The notes beneath the pieces are model-generated. The model had not been told where the DNA came from. It saw nothing but the letters and a program-made list of their open reading frames with translations, and made no database searches. A stretch of DNA of 64,000 nt from Austropuccinia psidii (lineage: Eukaryota; Basidiomycota; Pucciniomycetes; Pucciniales; Sphaerophragmiaceae), in the NCBI GenBank assembly GCA_023105745.1, contig JALGQZ010000011.1, forward strand, positions 25,501,975 through 25,565,974. Direction: 5' to 3'. The position numbers and the translations under genes were made by a program. Shown piece after piece: positions 36,971-47,570 of this stretch (its first letter is position 1; every line of letters begins with the position of its first letter).

Positions 36971-37166
36971 GTTGTCAGACACTAAAATTAATGAAAAAAC
37001 CAATTAATTAAGTAAAAAAAGGATATTTCAAAAAAGAAATAAAAATATAAGCCTCACTTATAATATGAAAAAAATTATTTTTTATGGGTTTTTTGGATTA
37101 TAAGTATTTTTTCTAAATTTTTCAATATAAGAAAAAAAGAGTAAAAAAATATGTCACAGGTAAAAT

Positions 37167-37184
37167 ATCACGGCTGGGCCCCCA
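37167..37184 (-). promoter_or_regulatory. Primer-binding site of E2
   Basis: On the - strand, TGGGGGCCCAGCCGTGAT begins two bases after the LTR end (...TTACA). The tRNA is not identified. Confidence 0.65.
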
Positions 37185-37186
37185 AA

Positions 37187-37983
37187 TGTAAGGTGTGGAT
37201 ATGAAACTTTGATAAAAAATCAAGTACTTTTCCTGTCCTCAAAATTTGTATAAGGTAAAAATCAATTAAAAATAGTATGAAATATTATTTTTTAAGAGAA
37301 AACACGCCAATTTTTTTGTTTATAACTTTATTAGTATAAAACAATAATATTATAAGAATTTATTGTTTTACCAACAATAAAGATTTATCCAAAAAATACT
37401 CTACAAGAGATATTTTAAGGCTAAAAAAGAAATTTCTTCAAGAGAAATTTCAATTGGAATTAATTGAGCAAAGAACTGCAAGCAATTAATTAAAGAAAAA
37501 AGTCTTTAAAAAGAATATTAAAGAGAAAACACGCCCAAAAGTGACCAGAGTGAATTTGGAAACAAAGTGACAAAGTTTACAGTGATGAAAGATGCTTTAA
37601 TTCACTTTTGGGGTGGTTCAGGCATAAAAATGATTATAAGAGTTACAAAAAATGATTATAATGATTTTTTCACGTGGTTAAAAGGTTTAAAATGATATAA
37701 GAAAGGTGGTTGGAATCTTTTATTGATTGGTTTAACAATGTTTAAACTAATTATAAAAGGAAAAGATTCTAACATGAAGAGAAAAGTGGGGCAAAGAAGA
37801 CATTCTTTTATAGCCATCAATTCTCTTACTCCAAAAGTAAAATTTACTCTTGTCAGTCGTGAAAAACAGTCTGACAACAGAAAAGCCAATTATGGCATCA
37901 TTGAACCCTGGTTTAGACCAAAAAGGGCTGGTTTAAGCCATTTTTAGCCATTTTAGACCCTTAAATCAGCCATTACTATAGCA
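37187..37983 (-). repeat. Partial 5' LTR of E2
   Basis: 797 bp matching 27218-28014 closely, including the TATAAAAG region. Similarity ends at the trinucleotide GCA (37981-37983). The other ~985 bp of the LTR is not found anywhere to the right. Confidence 0.9.
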
Positions 37984-38100
37984 CCAGGGCGAATCTCGCG
38001 TCAATCATCGGCGATTGACTTCACATCAAGCAAACGTCAAGCAGGATAAAAGTTGAGCTCACGTCAAGCGAAAATCAAGCGAACGTCGAGCACACGTCCT
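37984..38100. repeat. Cluster of ACGTCAAGC-like direct repeats at an element edge
   Basis: Six related 9-mers occur in about 95 bp: GCGTCAATC (37999), ACATCAAGC (38022), ACGTCAAGC (38034 and 38061), AAATCAAGC (38072) and ACGTCGAGC (38083). They are accompanied by the inverted pair GTCAATC/GATTGAC (38000-38019). They start right at the E2 break. Subterminal repeat clusters of this type are transposase-binding regions in CACTA-like elements, so this may be the end of the DNA transposon whose Tnp2 gene lies to the right. No matching inverted end was found. Confidence 0.45.
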
Positions 38101-38681
38101 ACTCTTGTCTTACACCAAATCCTGTGACATCCACCAATATTGGTTGCCCTGTGCCTTCAACTCAGATTCCTCACCACCTGATCATCCCGCAACCGTCCAA
38201 TGGTTGGTAAAAATTACACAAGACCCGCCTGTTTGCACAAACACACATCAAAGAGGTCCTTCAGCCAGTCTTGATGTAGGCGGGGGGTTTGACTTCACCA
38301 GGTCATCCATAAAAGGACTCCGCCTGAGCGGGATTGTCGTTTTGCAGGTGACACTGGTAGAGCCCGCCGCACAATACCGCGTGTGCGGGTGCGCTTGCGT
38401 GTGCATTGGTGTGTGCGGTGCGCAAGGGATGCTTCCCCTTCCAACATGATGATGGGGCAGTTAGAAATTTTGGATGCTGTGAAAGGTGAGTGTGTGGGTC
38501 ATTTGATCATTGAACTTGGCTTATTCACACTGTACCCAATGTCAAAATAGTAAGTTCTTTGTGGCAATGTGAAATAATGGGCTTTGCTTGTCACAATGGC
38601 ATGTCTCTGTCACTAAATTTTGAGGCAGTTATTTCACTAGCAAAATTGCTAATGAATCTGAGAGATTTGCATTTCTGTAGA
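38101..38681. other. Spacer 3' of the Tnp2 gene
   Basis: No convincing gene. A 114-codon + strand ORF (38105-38449) covers a GT/GC-rich stretch near 38380-38420 and lacks family features. TATA-like or terminal-repeat structure is not evident. Confidence 0.4.
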
Positions 38682-41600
38682 CTAAATTTCATGAAATAAC
38701 GGCTTTATCATTGCAAGCAGTCCACATGACAGAACTTTGTTATCATACAATCCACAGTTACCTTCTATTTCTTCTTCAGATATAATCAAGTGTCCATCAT
38801 CAAAACCAACATCTTTATAAATATTCAGATGCGGCCAATCTGGTAAGAAATCCACATCAATCTTCAAAGTTTTTAAGATCAGAAAGTTATTGTTCAGTAT
38901 GCTAGATGGCTCAGAGACTTTAAAAATGCTATTAATAATACCAAATTGTCATGAGTTGCCCCTCAGAAAAGATATCACACTGTTGCTGACATTTTTGGAT
39001 TCAGTTGAAAATATATTGTTCCCAATCTTAATGTTTGAAACTGGAAAATACCAAGGTGAGACAATCCTTGAAGTGGGAGGACTTGTGGATTGCACGGTAG
39101 TGTCTATGCTGATCCAATCAACTATTTCCCTTGTTGCATGAAAATTCTGTAAGTACTCAACCAGGCAATCATAATTTTCTTGGTCATGGCGGGATGGTTT
39201 GTTATATTTATGGTCATTGAACAGGGCAGGTGGCTGTGATTCGAAAAGCTGTTTTATTTCACATGGCACGGATGGGGATTTCAGGAGAATGGAAAGGTTG
39301 GAACATCGACAGATATGTTGACGTAAGGTTTTATCTATATCATCTATTCAGAGTTGCAAGAAGTTAATCTTATTCAGTTCAGGTGTTTAATCAATGTGAA
39401 TATATTGATCTTATTAATTGACGTACATATTTTGTTATTTGTTGGCATTTTTGCAAATACTCCAATCAAGCGCTCATAACCCCATGTGGCTGAGGCTTGT
39501 GCTGGGCCCCAACGTTGGAAGAGTTTGGGAATATGATCAGCAAAATGATGATTTGGTTTACTTTTCTGTTTTGGGAACAGGAGTTGATTGGAAAGGCGGA
39601 ATTTTTTCCAATGTTCAGCAAATGCAGTCGCATCATCTATTGAAACAGTCCAACTTGTGGCAATGTTGATAGCACTAATCAAATGGAATGTATTCTTGGT
39701 TAGTTCATTTGCAAGTTCTTCTGACTGACCCATTTTTCTTTGAGTGTTCGCGGATTGGTGTACATCTAATGACATCTGTTGACTGAGCATTAAAAATGGA
39801 ATATAGACCTTATTTAAGAGAGCCCATTCAGTGGCTTTTAAGCTACCATGAGAGGGGGAACCCATGTTGCGAGGTACTCTTGTCCATGATGCGGGAATTA
39901 TCGTCTCAGATATGATTTGTTGGAGATGCTCCAGAGCCTCACCCTTGATCTGGTGATCACTCAGTGCAGTGATATCCAATTCAGAGGGGATGTAATCGGC
40001 ATCAAATGAAGGAATCTCCGCAGAACCACTAGATGGATGTTCCGTGTGAGGGGTGGGCATTGGGAAGTAGTGGGGAGTGGTTCATTTATTATTTTTGCTG
40101 CATCTCTTCTCAGGCAGCGGGCCTCTCTCAATGTGATTTTATCAAGAGAGCTGTTGGAGGTCATGGAATCTGAGTCTGAACTGTTGGTGTCATTGGATTT
40201 CCTGCGGGACCTGAGGTAAATTTTTGATTTGGACTCTGGAATGAACAATTTGAAAGTTGCATGATCCTTCAAAATTCCAAGTATTAAATTATGCATTATG
40301 TCAAGATTAACCATTCTGGTTTCATCCCAATACGGAAGGTCTTCTAAAATTGAATATCACACTCCATACTCAGAGAAAATTGCTTGTCTTTGTTGTGGGG
40401 TTGCCTGAAGCCATTTGGCAATGGTTGATTCATGATTTTGATATGAGCGTGTGTAGTGAAATTGAGGACCAATTTCTTCAATTTGAGCTTTGTGAATGGT
40501 GCAAAAATTACAAAAGTGGTTGCCTGAATGGGAAATAAATCCAGTAAGCTTGCGCATGGCAACCACATCCGCAATGGCTGTGAGAATGGCAACACGGATA
40601 AAGGATCCTGAAGGACCTGTTGAGGTGGGTGAAAAATGGTAACCTTGCCATAGCCCTTTGAGCTCGTTGATGAGTGGCATTAATAAATAATTCAATTGAA
40701 GGGAAGTTGGCTCCTTCGGACCAGGGATGATTCCTGCAACATAGACATTCTCTGGCTTCAATCTTTCACTTGGGGGGAGATTAAGACAAATAAGCATGAT
40801 AGGTCCAATGCTGGCCAACCGGGTGGACTTTCCATGTGCATTAAACCAGTCCACATAAATGGAGAAGGCCAATGCACCAGGAATGGACATGAATGGGGGG
40901 TCATGGATATTTTTAGTGCCAGTGAAGCGTCTCCAGACCAATCCATCCCAGACGTCACATTTTGGGGAATCTTCGGGAGCTTGGGATTGTTGATGTTGAT
41001 GCAGAATGTCCATAATTCCAGCCCGCTGGAGAAATCTGGCAAGCCAATTTTTGAATGGTTGATAAATGAAATGTTTTGTTGGTATAAATTTTTGCTTCAT
41101 GTTGGTGGTGCTTTGGGTGTGGTCTTCAACTGAATAGATGAATTTGCCTAATGATTGTATGCAAGGGGGATCATGATCATTTGGGTCATTATGGCGTTGA
41201 CAGTGGGGTTGGTCAGTTGTGACTGATTCAGTAAGGCCATTAAGAGAGAAACATTGAGTACAACATATATAGTTTCAAATCACTGGCTCCAATTGGAGAT
41301 GTTCAAATATGGTACTCAGATATTGAGGAATATGGAATGCAGGAATGGGGGGACCACCGGAGCTTGAGATGCTCGACTTGATCAGCAGGTTTAGGGCGGG
41401 GTTGAGGATGCATGAAGCCCTGCGGGGTATATTATACCTTAATGATAGAATGGCAGATATTATCATTCCAAGGTCTTGTGGAGGAAGGGTTTGACTGCTG
41501 CTGTATGGTTTCTGTGCAATTGAATTGAGCCCCGGTGCTGTGGAGAAGGTGCTTTTGGCCCATGGTGAATAATCAGCTGGGAATATTTGATCCAATAGAA

Positions 41601-41808
41601 GTTGTGGGCACTCAGATCCTGATGCAGAAGTAGGGATGTTTGGAAGAGATTTGGGTGCAATGGTTAATTTGAGCTTCTTAATGTGCTGTTTATATTGGAA
41701 AGGTGTGAAGGCAACTCCAGGCCTATCACCCTCAGGGGAATAGTGTGTTTGAGTTGAGCAGTGTTGACACATGCATATACGCATTGAGGAATAGTGGCGG
41801 GTTGTCAT
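38682..41808 (-). pseudogene. Tnp2-type (CACTA/Plavaka) transposase, broken
   Basis: Reading on the - strand: N-terminal zinc-finger-like part (ICMCQHCST, then FTPFQYKQHIKKL); a Cys/His segment with ICCTQCF and PHCQRHNDPND; the transposase core with VDWFNAHGKS, NLPPSERLKPENVYVAGIIP, GPKEPTSLQLNYLLMPLINE, HSGNHFCNFC and LDIMHNLILGILKDH; then HFADHIPKLFQRWGP and WGYERLIGVFAKMPTN, a typical Tnp2 block. A predicted intron at 39426-39344 (GTACGT...AATAG) joins to TLRQHICRCSNLSILLKSP and a C-terminal part ending at 38682. Damage: TGA at 41275-41277, TGA at 40357-40359 (within EYGV-stop-YSILEDLPYW, where Arg is expected), a frame change near 40040-40060, and TGA at 38949-38951. The family cuts and pastes DNA. 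Confidence 0.85.
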
Positions 41809-42769
41809 TGTTGCAGGAATTGGGAGTACGGTTGGTTTGTGTATAAATATCTATGGCTGATGTGAAAGTGTTTAGGAGTGTTATTAATTGGCAAAAAATT
41901 TAAGTGATTATTCATGAAGGGGGAGAGGATTTGAGCCAGCTGAGAATTTTATCCCATTTGTAATGGTGCGTGAGCTGCAGCTGATGGAGTGTAACATGTC
42001 TCATCTGGATGGCGGAATTGGTTAGGAGTTTAATTGGGTAAAATGCCATGCTGCTCAATGCTCATACATATTCTATTTTATTTACAGATGGCGATACTGC
42101 GGTTTTGACCCTTGAGGGGTTTTCCAATAGGGATGTGTCAACATTGATTTGGGGGGATTGACATTCAAACCATGTACGCTGGCACGCCATCGTACATGGC
42201 TTAAACCTTATTACAGACATAACAATATAACTCTATTACATAAGGGGTTGGAGTGCAGCTAAAGTCTTGGTATTTGGTTTGAGTGCAGCAGGCTTTTAAT
42301 CGGCTGGAATGTGATTTGGATTGTCTCGCCTTTCTTGAAAAGGTGATGTCTCTTTTGTGGGTAAATCCTTCATGAATATACCCCTTTACAGATGTACAAT
42401 TCTGTGGAATTTCAATGCATATATTGGCAGTTTGGATAATTCACAAAATGTGACAATGGGGAGGTGGAAATGTTACCAAATATGATTACTTATGGATGAT
42501 GGGTCCCCTTTGAGATCAAGGGAATATTACATTATATGGTGGTAGGCTGTGCCGGGTGGTTTCCAACAAAAGCGGAGGAGCTCAAGAGGAGGCAGGGAGG
42601 ATTCTCCTAAAAAGAGGCTTATTGGACTTCCACGCAACACTTAGTTCCAACTATTCATAGAATTTGTCTATTATAAATTTGAAAAGATTTCATCTCATAT
42701 CACTCTATTTTATCATAATACTGAGGTGTTTTATCTAGTTAAAAATATTACTGTACTTTTTCGGCCCTT
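41809..42769. other. Divergent spacer between the Tnp2 gene and the + strand gene
   Basis: Both flanking genes point away from this 960-bp region, so it probably held two promoters. It contains the palindrome at 42170-42199 and no ORF of note. Confidence 0.5.
42170..42199. repeat. 30-bp palindrome with TGGCACGCCA core
   Basis: CCATGTACGCTGGC, AC centre, GCCATCGTACATGG: 14-bp arms with one mismatch. A related palindrome lies at 48073-48098. Confidence 0.8.
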
Positions 42770-44831
42770 ATGTCATCTTCCAAGTCACATAAATCCCGTT
42801 CAGGTTCTGTTCATGACTCAGATAGTGAATCTAGCATAGAATATGTTCAAACACAGTCGCCATTGAGTCCCAACATGCCTCTCAGAACCCCTATCGCATC
42901 CTCAATGAATGTATCAGGTCTTAACATTGATGTGGGCAATCCAAAGGCTCCAACTTCAAGCACTTGGTCGATCCCAAATATTTCCATCACTCCAATTCCC
43001 CCGAATCCCACTAATACACAAACGCATGTGTCTCAGGGGCCAGAAGGCACACCTCAAATCTCATCACACGCTAATCCCCAATCAAAATTTCCATGTGAGT
43101 TCCTCCTTAATCCCGATCGGAATCCAGTCGCATCCCAGGATCACTTTGGCCAAAGTAAACATCCAACCCTCAATATTCCATCAGAATCTCAGGTTCATGT
43201 GGGTGATGAAAGGTGCGTGGATGGGGGGCGACGAAAAAGACCATTGGAGAATGTAACTTGGAGTGGTCTGTCGGAGGGAAATCCAGGATTAACGCTTCAT
43301 CAAAGTAAGTCATTTAAATTTTGGAGTATAAACTTTTTCACAATTTGATATTTTTGTTTCATGGGTTAGATATGGCACCTAAAGGCAAGTCAGTCCGATC
43401 TCAGGAGCCAATTGAAGATCGTGAGTACGACCAGTCTTCATTAATTTTTTGATGTGTTAACTGATGATGTGCATGGCAGGTGATGAACTTTATGCATCTT
43501 CACTTCTGGTCCATAAAGAGAAAGTCTCTGGACGTCATCATCCATATGCCTCCAAACCAAGAACACCTCATGCCAGTTCATCAAGAGAAAAAATGGTGGA
43601 TGATGAGGATGAGAACATGTCTCCGACTCAAATGGAAACAAATGATGAATCAAGGAGGGACAATTTCACGGCGCATGAGCATGGCACTCAGTCAAATAAT
43701 GAGTTCACCCATCCTCAAATGGGCCTTGCCCAGAGTATGCTTGAACAATCCGAGGTCAGACAGCAAAGGAACCAGGCTTGTAAAGCTCACAATGTGGCGA
43801 AACGTGCAAGCCAGAAGGAGCAACAAAAATGGCTGAAAGCAGAACTTCCAGAGAATGTCCATGGAATGATATCAGCAGTACATGCACATTGCCTGTTCCT
43901 ACTCAAAGTTAGGGATAAGGATTTTTCCTTACTACCAGAACCACCAAGCACAGAAGAGCGTGAAATCGCAATTCAAGTGGCTGGTCATCTCGGATATGTC
44001 CCCGAGGATGTTTTCAATGAGCCATCAACACAGGTTCAGTCTCAGGGTTTCCAAAGCTACTGCGAAAATGAGCTCCACAAGCTAGGACTAAAGCGATTCA
44101 CTTGGGACTGGAAGAGCTCATGGCAACATCCGGTCAATGAGCTGATGTCTATGGTGTTTTACCGTACATTCCGTCTTGCACTGGTCAGCACCGAGTATCA
44201 TCATTACTGTTGGAAGAAGGATCATAATAACTATGGGGTCGTGGCGGCTTTAATAGAGCGATATTTCACTTATTTGAAAAGAGAATGGAAGTCTATTCAA
44301 AAGGATGCAGAGTATTTGGTTAAAAAGAAGGAGAATCAAAAGCTCGCAAAGATTCGTCAAAGGGTTAGTTAATGTATCTCTTCTTCATTGTGAGCAAAGA
44401 CTGATGATGATCTACTTGATTATGTGCAGACCTGTGAGCGCCGTCGTGAATGGTGTGATACGGCTGAATTTCCCATTCTAGCATCACAATTCAATGACCC
44501 TCGAGTATGCTCAGATACTTAGGAGGTACTGGAAAATGGCCGTCAAGTTTACTGCAAAGTGGGATTACGCTGGCGCTCCCAGTTATTTAATGAATTGGTA
44601 TTAAAAATGGATCGAGACATAGAGTTTTGCAATTGCATTAAAAAAAAGGGTAAAAAAACTATTGATAGATTGCCAGAATTACGATTGACAGATGATGGTG
44701 ATATTCCGGAAGGCTTATCATTTCAGGTATTTGATCAAGATTGGCTCAAAGGGTGTAGTAAGATGCAGACTAGTGCCCTCAAAATACTTGACATGCCAGT
44801 TATTAGGCCGAATGGTGATGCTCTGCAATAA
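42770..44831 (+). pseudogene. Spliced gene of unknown function beside the Tnp2 gene, one nonsense codon
   Basis: Four exons keep one frame: 42770-43304, 43370-43420, 43480-44363 and 44430-44831. Intron ends are GTAAGT...TTAG, GTGAGT...GCAG and GTTAGT...GCAG. The product would be about 623 residues. The first 200 are Ser/Pro/Thr rich and probably disordered. A charged Gln/Arg-rich helix follows (EQSEVRQQRNQACKAHNVAK), then a conserved-looking globular part with WDWKSSWQHPVNELMSMVFY, YHHYCWKKDHNNYGVVAALI and ERYFTYLKREWKSIQKDAEY. A TAG at 44520-44522 is the only in-frame stop. I do not recognise a domain. Its place next to the transposase suggests an accessory transposon protein, but that is inference. 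Confidence 0.7.
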
Positions 44832-45169
44832 CTTAGTAATATAAATGTATAGCACTGTTACAAATTAACATTTTGTGAATTATTTGTGCAGGTGTAATAC
44901 AATCTGAGTATTATTTCTTAAAGATTCAACAACTTGCTAAATATGCCAGAATATAGACAATATGAATTGGAATGTATCACTGTCTCCCTTAGAAATAAGA
45001 CTCTATTGCTCATTTTCATTGAGGAAATATTGAAGGAGTTCGATCCAACTCATGGTGTTCATAATTGTGGACCTATGCCAGGGTGAACAAGAGTTATCAA
45101 CTTGGTCAAACACAAATTATATAATATCAGTAAGGCTCACGCAGTTAATAATTTTTTCTTTTCTTGGAC
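44832..45169. other. Spacer between convergent genes
   Basis: A 338-bp A/T-rich region between the + strand gene and the SNF2 gene. No ORF of note; it probably holds both 3' ends. Confidence 0.5.
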
Positions 45170-47570
45170 CTATTGGTGTTTGGAAAATGGCATTTCCATA
45201 AGGAAGGATTTTAGAATAGCAATACAATTAGGGTAAAAGATGATCTTGAAAGGTACCTTCCACATGTTGACCTCAACTGAATGAGGAGTGATATAGTGGA
45301 TGACCTTTACAGGTTTTTGTTGGCCAATACAAAGGAGTCGATCAACAGCCTGAGCCTCAATGGCTGGGTTCCAATTGGGCTCCTGGAAATGTGGATGTCA
45401 GGGGCCGCAAATCAGGGCAGAATTTTGGGGGTCCCCCAACCATTAAATAGACCATATTAGCACAAGTTATATTGAGGCCAGTTCCAGCTGTGGCAATGGA
45501 TGCAATCAGTACTTCACATTCAGGATTATTGAAGAAATTCTCCAGTGCCTTCTCCTGTGCTCATGCTGTAATTGTTCCATCAATTCGTGCTGAAAGGATA
45601 GAGTGATGGGCAAGTGCAATACCAATTCTACAATATGAAAAAGTCAGATGGATTCAATTGGTAATGGATGCATATTAGAATTAACGCACAAATCTAGAAA
45701 TTGGGTCCATTGGGTATAAACCACCAATTTGGTTGGACCACACCTTGTTTGTTTGTTCTTCATTAAGCTTTGTAGGAGGTGTGCAATTTTACTACTCATC
45801 ATGCATGTTTCCACATCCACAATAGTTCGTGTGATTGTTGGGGAGTTATCCTGAGTGCTCCTGCCCTCGGGGTCTTCCAAATCCGCCTCCGCAATTGTGT
45901 TAAGCATGATTTGATGGTTACAACATATTCGCAGATTATTAATATTTCTGAAAAATTCTCCAGGTCCTTTGCTTTTGGATGATAGGAATTCTTCATATAA
46001 TATGGAATATTCTTGCTGCATGGTTGGGTTGAGTGGGAGCAGCTCATAATGATGGCTAATAGTGGGGAGGGATTTGAGATGTGTGCTTTTGGTGCGGCGC
46101 AAACTTAAATGCCGCAATGCCAAATGCAAGATATCATTGGAACCTTTGGAAAGACTACTCAGGATGAATGGTGACCAGTTATCTTGATCGGCGCTCTGGG
46201 GTTGAGTGATGAATGATATTATGCCCAAAAGGTCATAAATGGTGTTCTGAATAGGTGTGCCCGTTAAACAGATTCGATGGGATGAAAGGAGGCTATTAAT
46301 GGCACGGTGAGTGGCAGTGTATTGAGAGTGAATATAGCTATAAGATGGGGCAAGGGTTATTGGATATAAAAGGTAATTTAAATCATTTAAGATCAGACAC
46401 TCACTGTGCTTCAACCAAAATTATACAATGCCACTTGATTTGAAAAATGAATGATGTAGAGGTATTGGTTTGCTTAAATTCTTGGGTGATAGTATTGTAA
46501 GAAGTGATGATGATATCATATTTTAAGATTTCGGCCTCGGATAATGAGTGACGAGTGGGACCATGGTAGATTTTGGAATGCAGCGCTCCAGCCTGAGCAT
46601 GCTTGGATAATTCTGATTGCCAGTTGGTAATTAAGCAAGGGGGGCAGATGATCATGGTGGGCGTGGAGCGATGGGGGTTTGCAATCATCTGCTCCTTGGA
46701 GGTACCAATTAGAGCAATGGCCTGAATGGTTTTACCTAATCCCATATAATCCGCGAGCAGTCCTCCAAGAGGGGTATTGGTCGAAAGGGATCCAAATGAG
46801 CTAACGACCTTGTTTGTAATGATGTGCCTGGCATTGAAAGTGGATCCTGGGGGTGAGGTGGCCCAAAGGTTATGGGCTGATTGGCCATTGGGGATTTCTC
46901 GATCCCAGAGAAAAGCTAGTCTGGTCTTTTGATGAGGGAGGAGGGGGGTTTGAATAATGGCATGGGGCGGGGTCATCATGGGGAGGTCTGATCCACTGGG
47001 TAATTGTATCAGTTTTTGCTTGGAAATCAATGATGAAACAGCAGGATATGAAGCTGGCGTCGAGTTTGAACCGGGAAATTTCGGAGTAAAGAGTTGACAT
47101 TGACTATGAGTATTACAGTCATATTCTTTGGGCATTTTAAGCTTGAAATCTTGTGTTCGAAAGCTTTCCAATATGAATAAAATGTTTGGATTCCATGTGA
47201 AGAACATCAATGCTAGATTGGGTTTCTGAGATGAGGAGGGATCATTTGCATCAGTCATAAATACTCCCTCAACAAATAATATCTGAGTAGGAATGGATTG
47301 GCAATTTTCAATCCATGCCCCACCAGGACCACAGTTCATGAAAGTTTTTGGTGCCCCAAGGAATGGTATCAACGGTTTGGAAAGGGTTCCAGGTAGAGAG
47401 CCAATAGCATGCTGGTGATTGGGGAGATAAACGAATATGTTGTGTTGATTGTGCCATATGATAATCCAAGAAGCTAAGTGGGAATTCTCAGGATTTAAGG
47501 TTATATCACTATTTATTTGAATACGAATATTAATCATCCCAATGCAAAGTGGCTGTGAAGGGGTTGACAT
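45170..47570 (-). pseudogene. SNF2-family (Rad5/Rad16-like) helicase, inactive
   Basis: Predicted exons: 47570-46405, 46337-45690, 45627-45441 and 45382-45170, with introns GTGAGT...TATAG, GTGCGT...GTAG and a weaker GTTGGG...CCAG. An N-terminal ~190 residues is unassigned. Then come LLPHQKTRLAFLWDRE, motif I GGLLADYMGLGKTIQAIAL, motif Ia MIICPPCLITNWQSEL, motif II as IILVEAH (spliced), motif III LTGTPIQN, and the C-terminal lobe with KLVVYTQWTQFLDL, IASIATAGTGINL, EPNWNPAIEAQAVD and IGQ. No RING finger is seen between the lobes. Walker B Asp is Val (codon 46413-46415, GTT), which should abolish ATP hydrolysis. A TGA at 45561-45563 replaces a likely Arg before AQEKALENF. SNF2 proteins use ATP to move along DNA and remodel chromatin or repair intermediates. 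Confidence 0.85.

Larger units (their letters stand above)
27218..37983 (-). mobile_element. Ty3/Gypsy chromovirus E2, right LTR truncated
   Basis: In element order on the - strand: partial 5' LTR (37983-37187), PBS, Gag-protease-RT-RNase H-integrase-chromodomain, polypurine tract, 3' LTR (28999-27218). The C-terminal chromodomain places it with the chromoviruses, which direct integration to particular chromatin. Five nonsense codons, one frameshifting deletion and a solo LTR of family F1 inactivate it. It inserted into the small ORF of F1-R; the left flank ends TCCTC at 27217. The right flank is lost because the 5' LTR stops at 37983. Confidence 0.92.

Noticed and set aside
37984..38020. CACTA terminal inverted repeat
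   Set aside because: The edge does not start CACTA, and no inverted partner was found.
38105..38449. 114-codon + strand ORF
   Set aside because: Low-complexity GT/GC stretch, no homologous pattern, not matched elsewhere.
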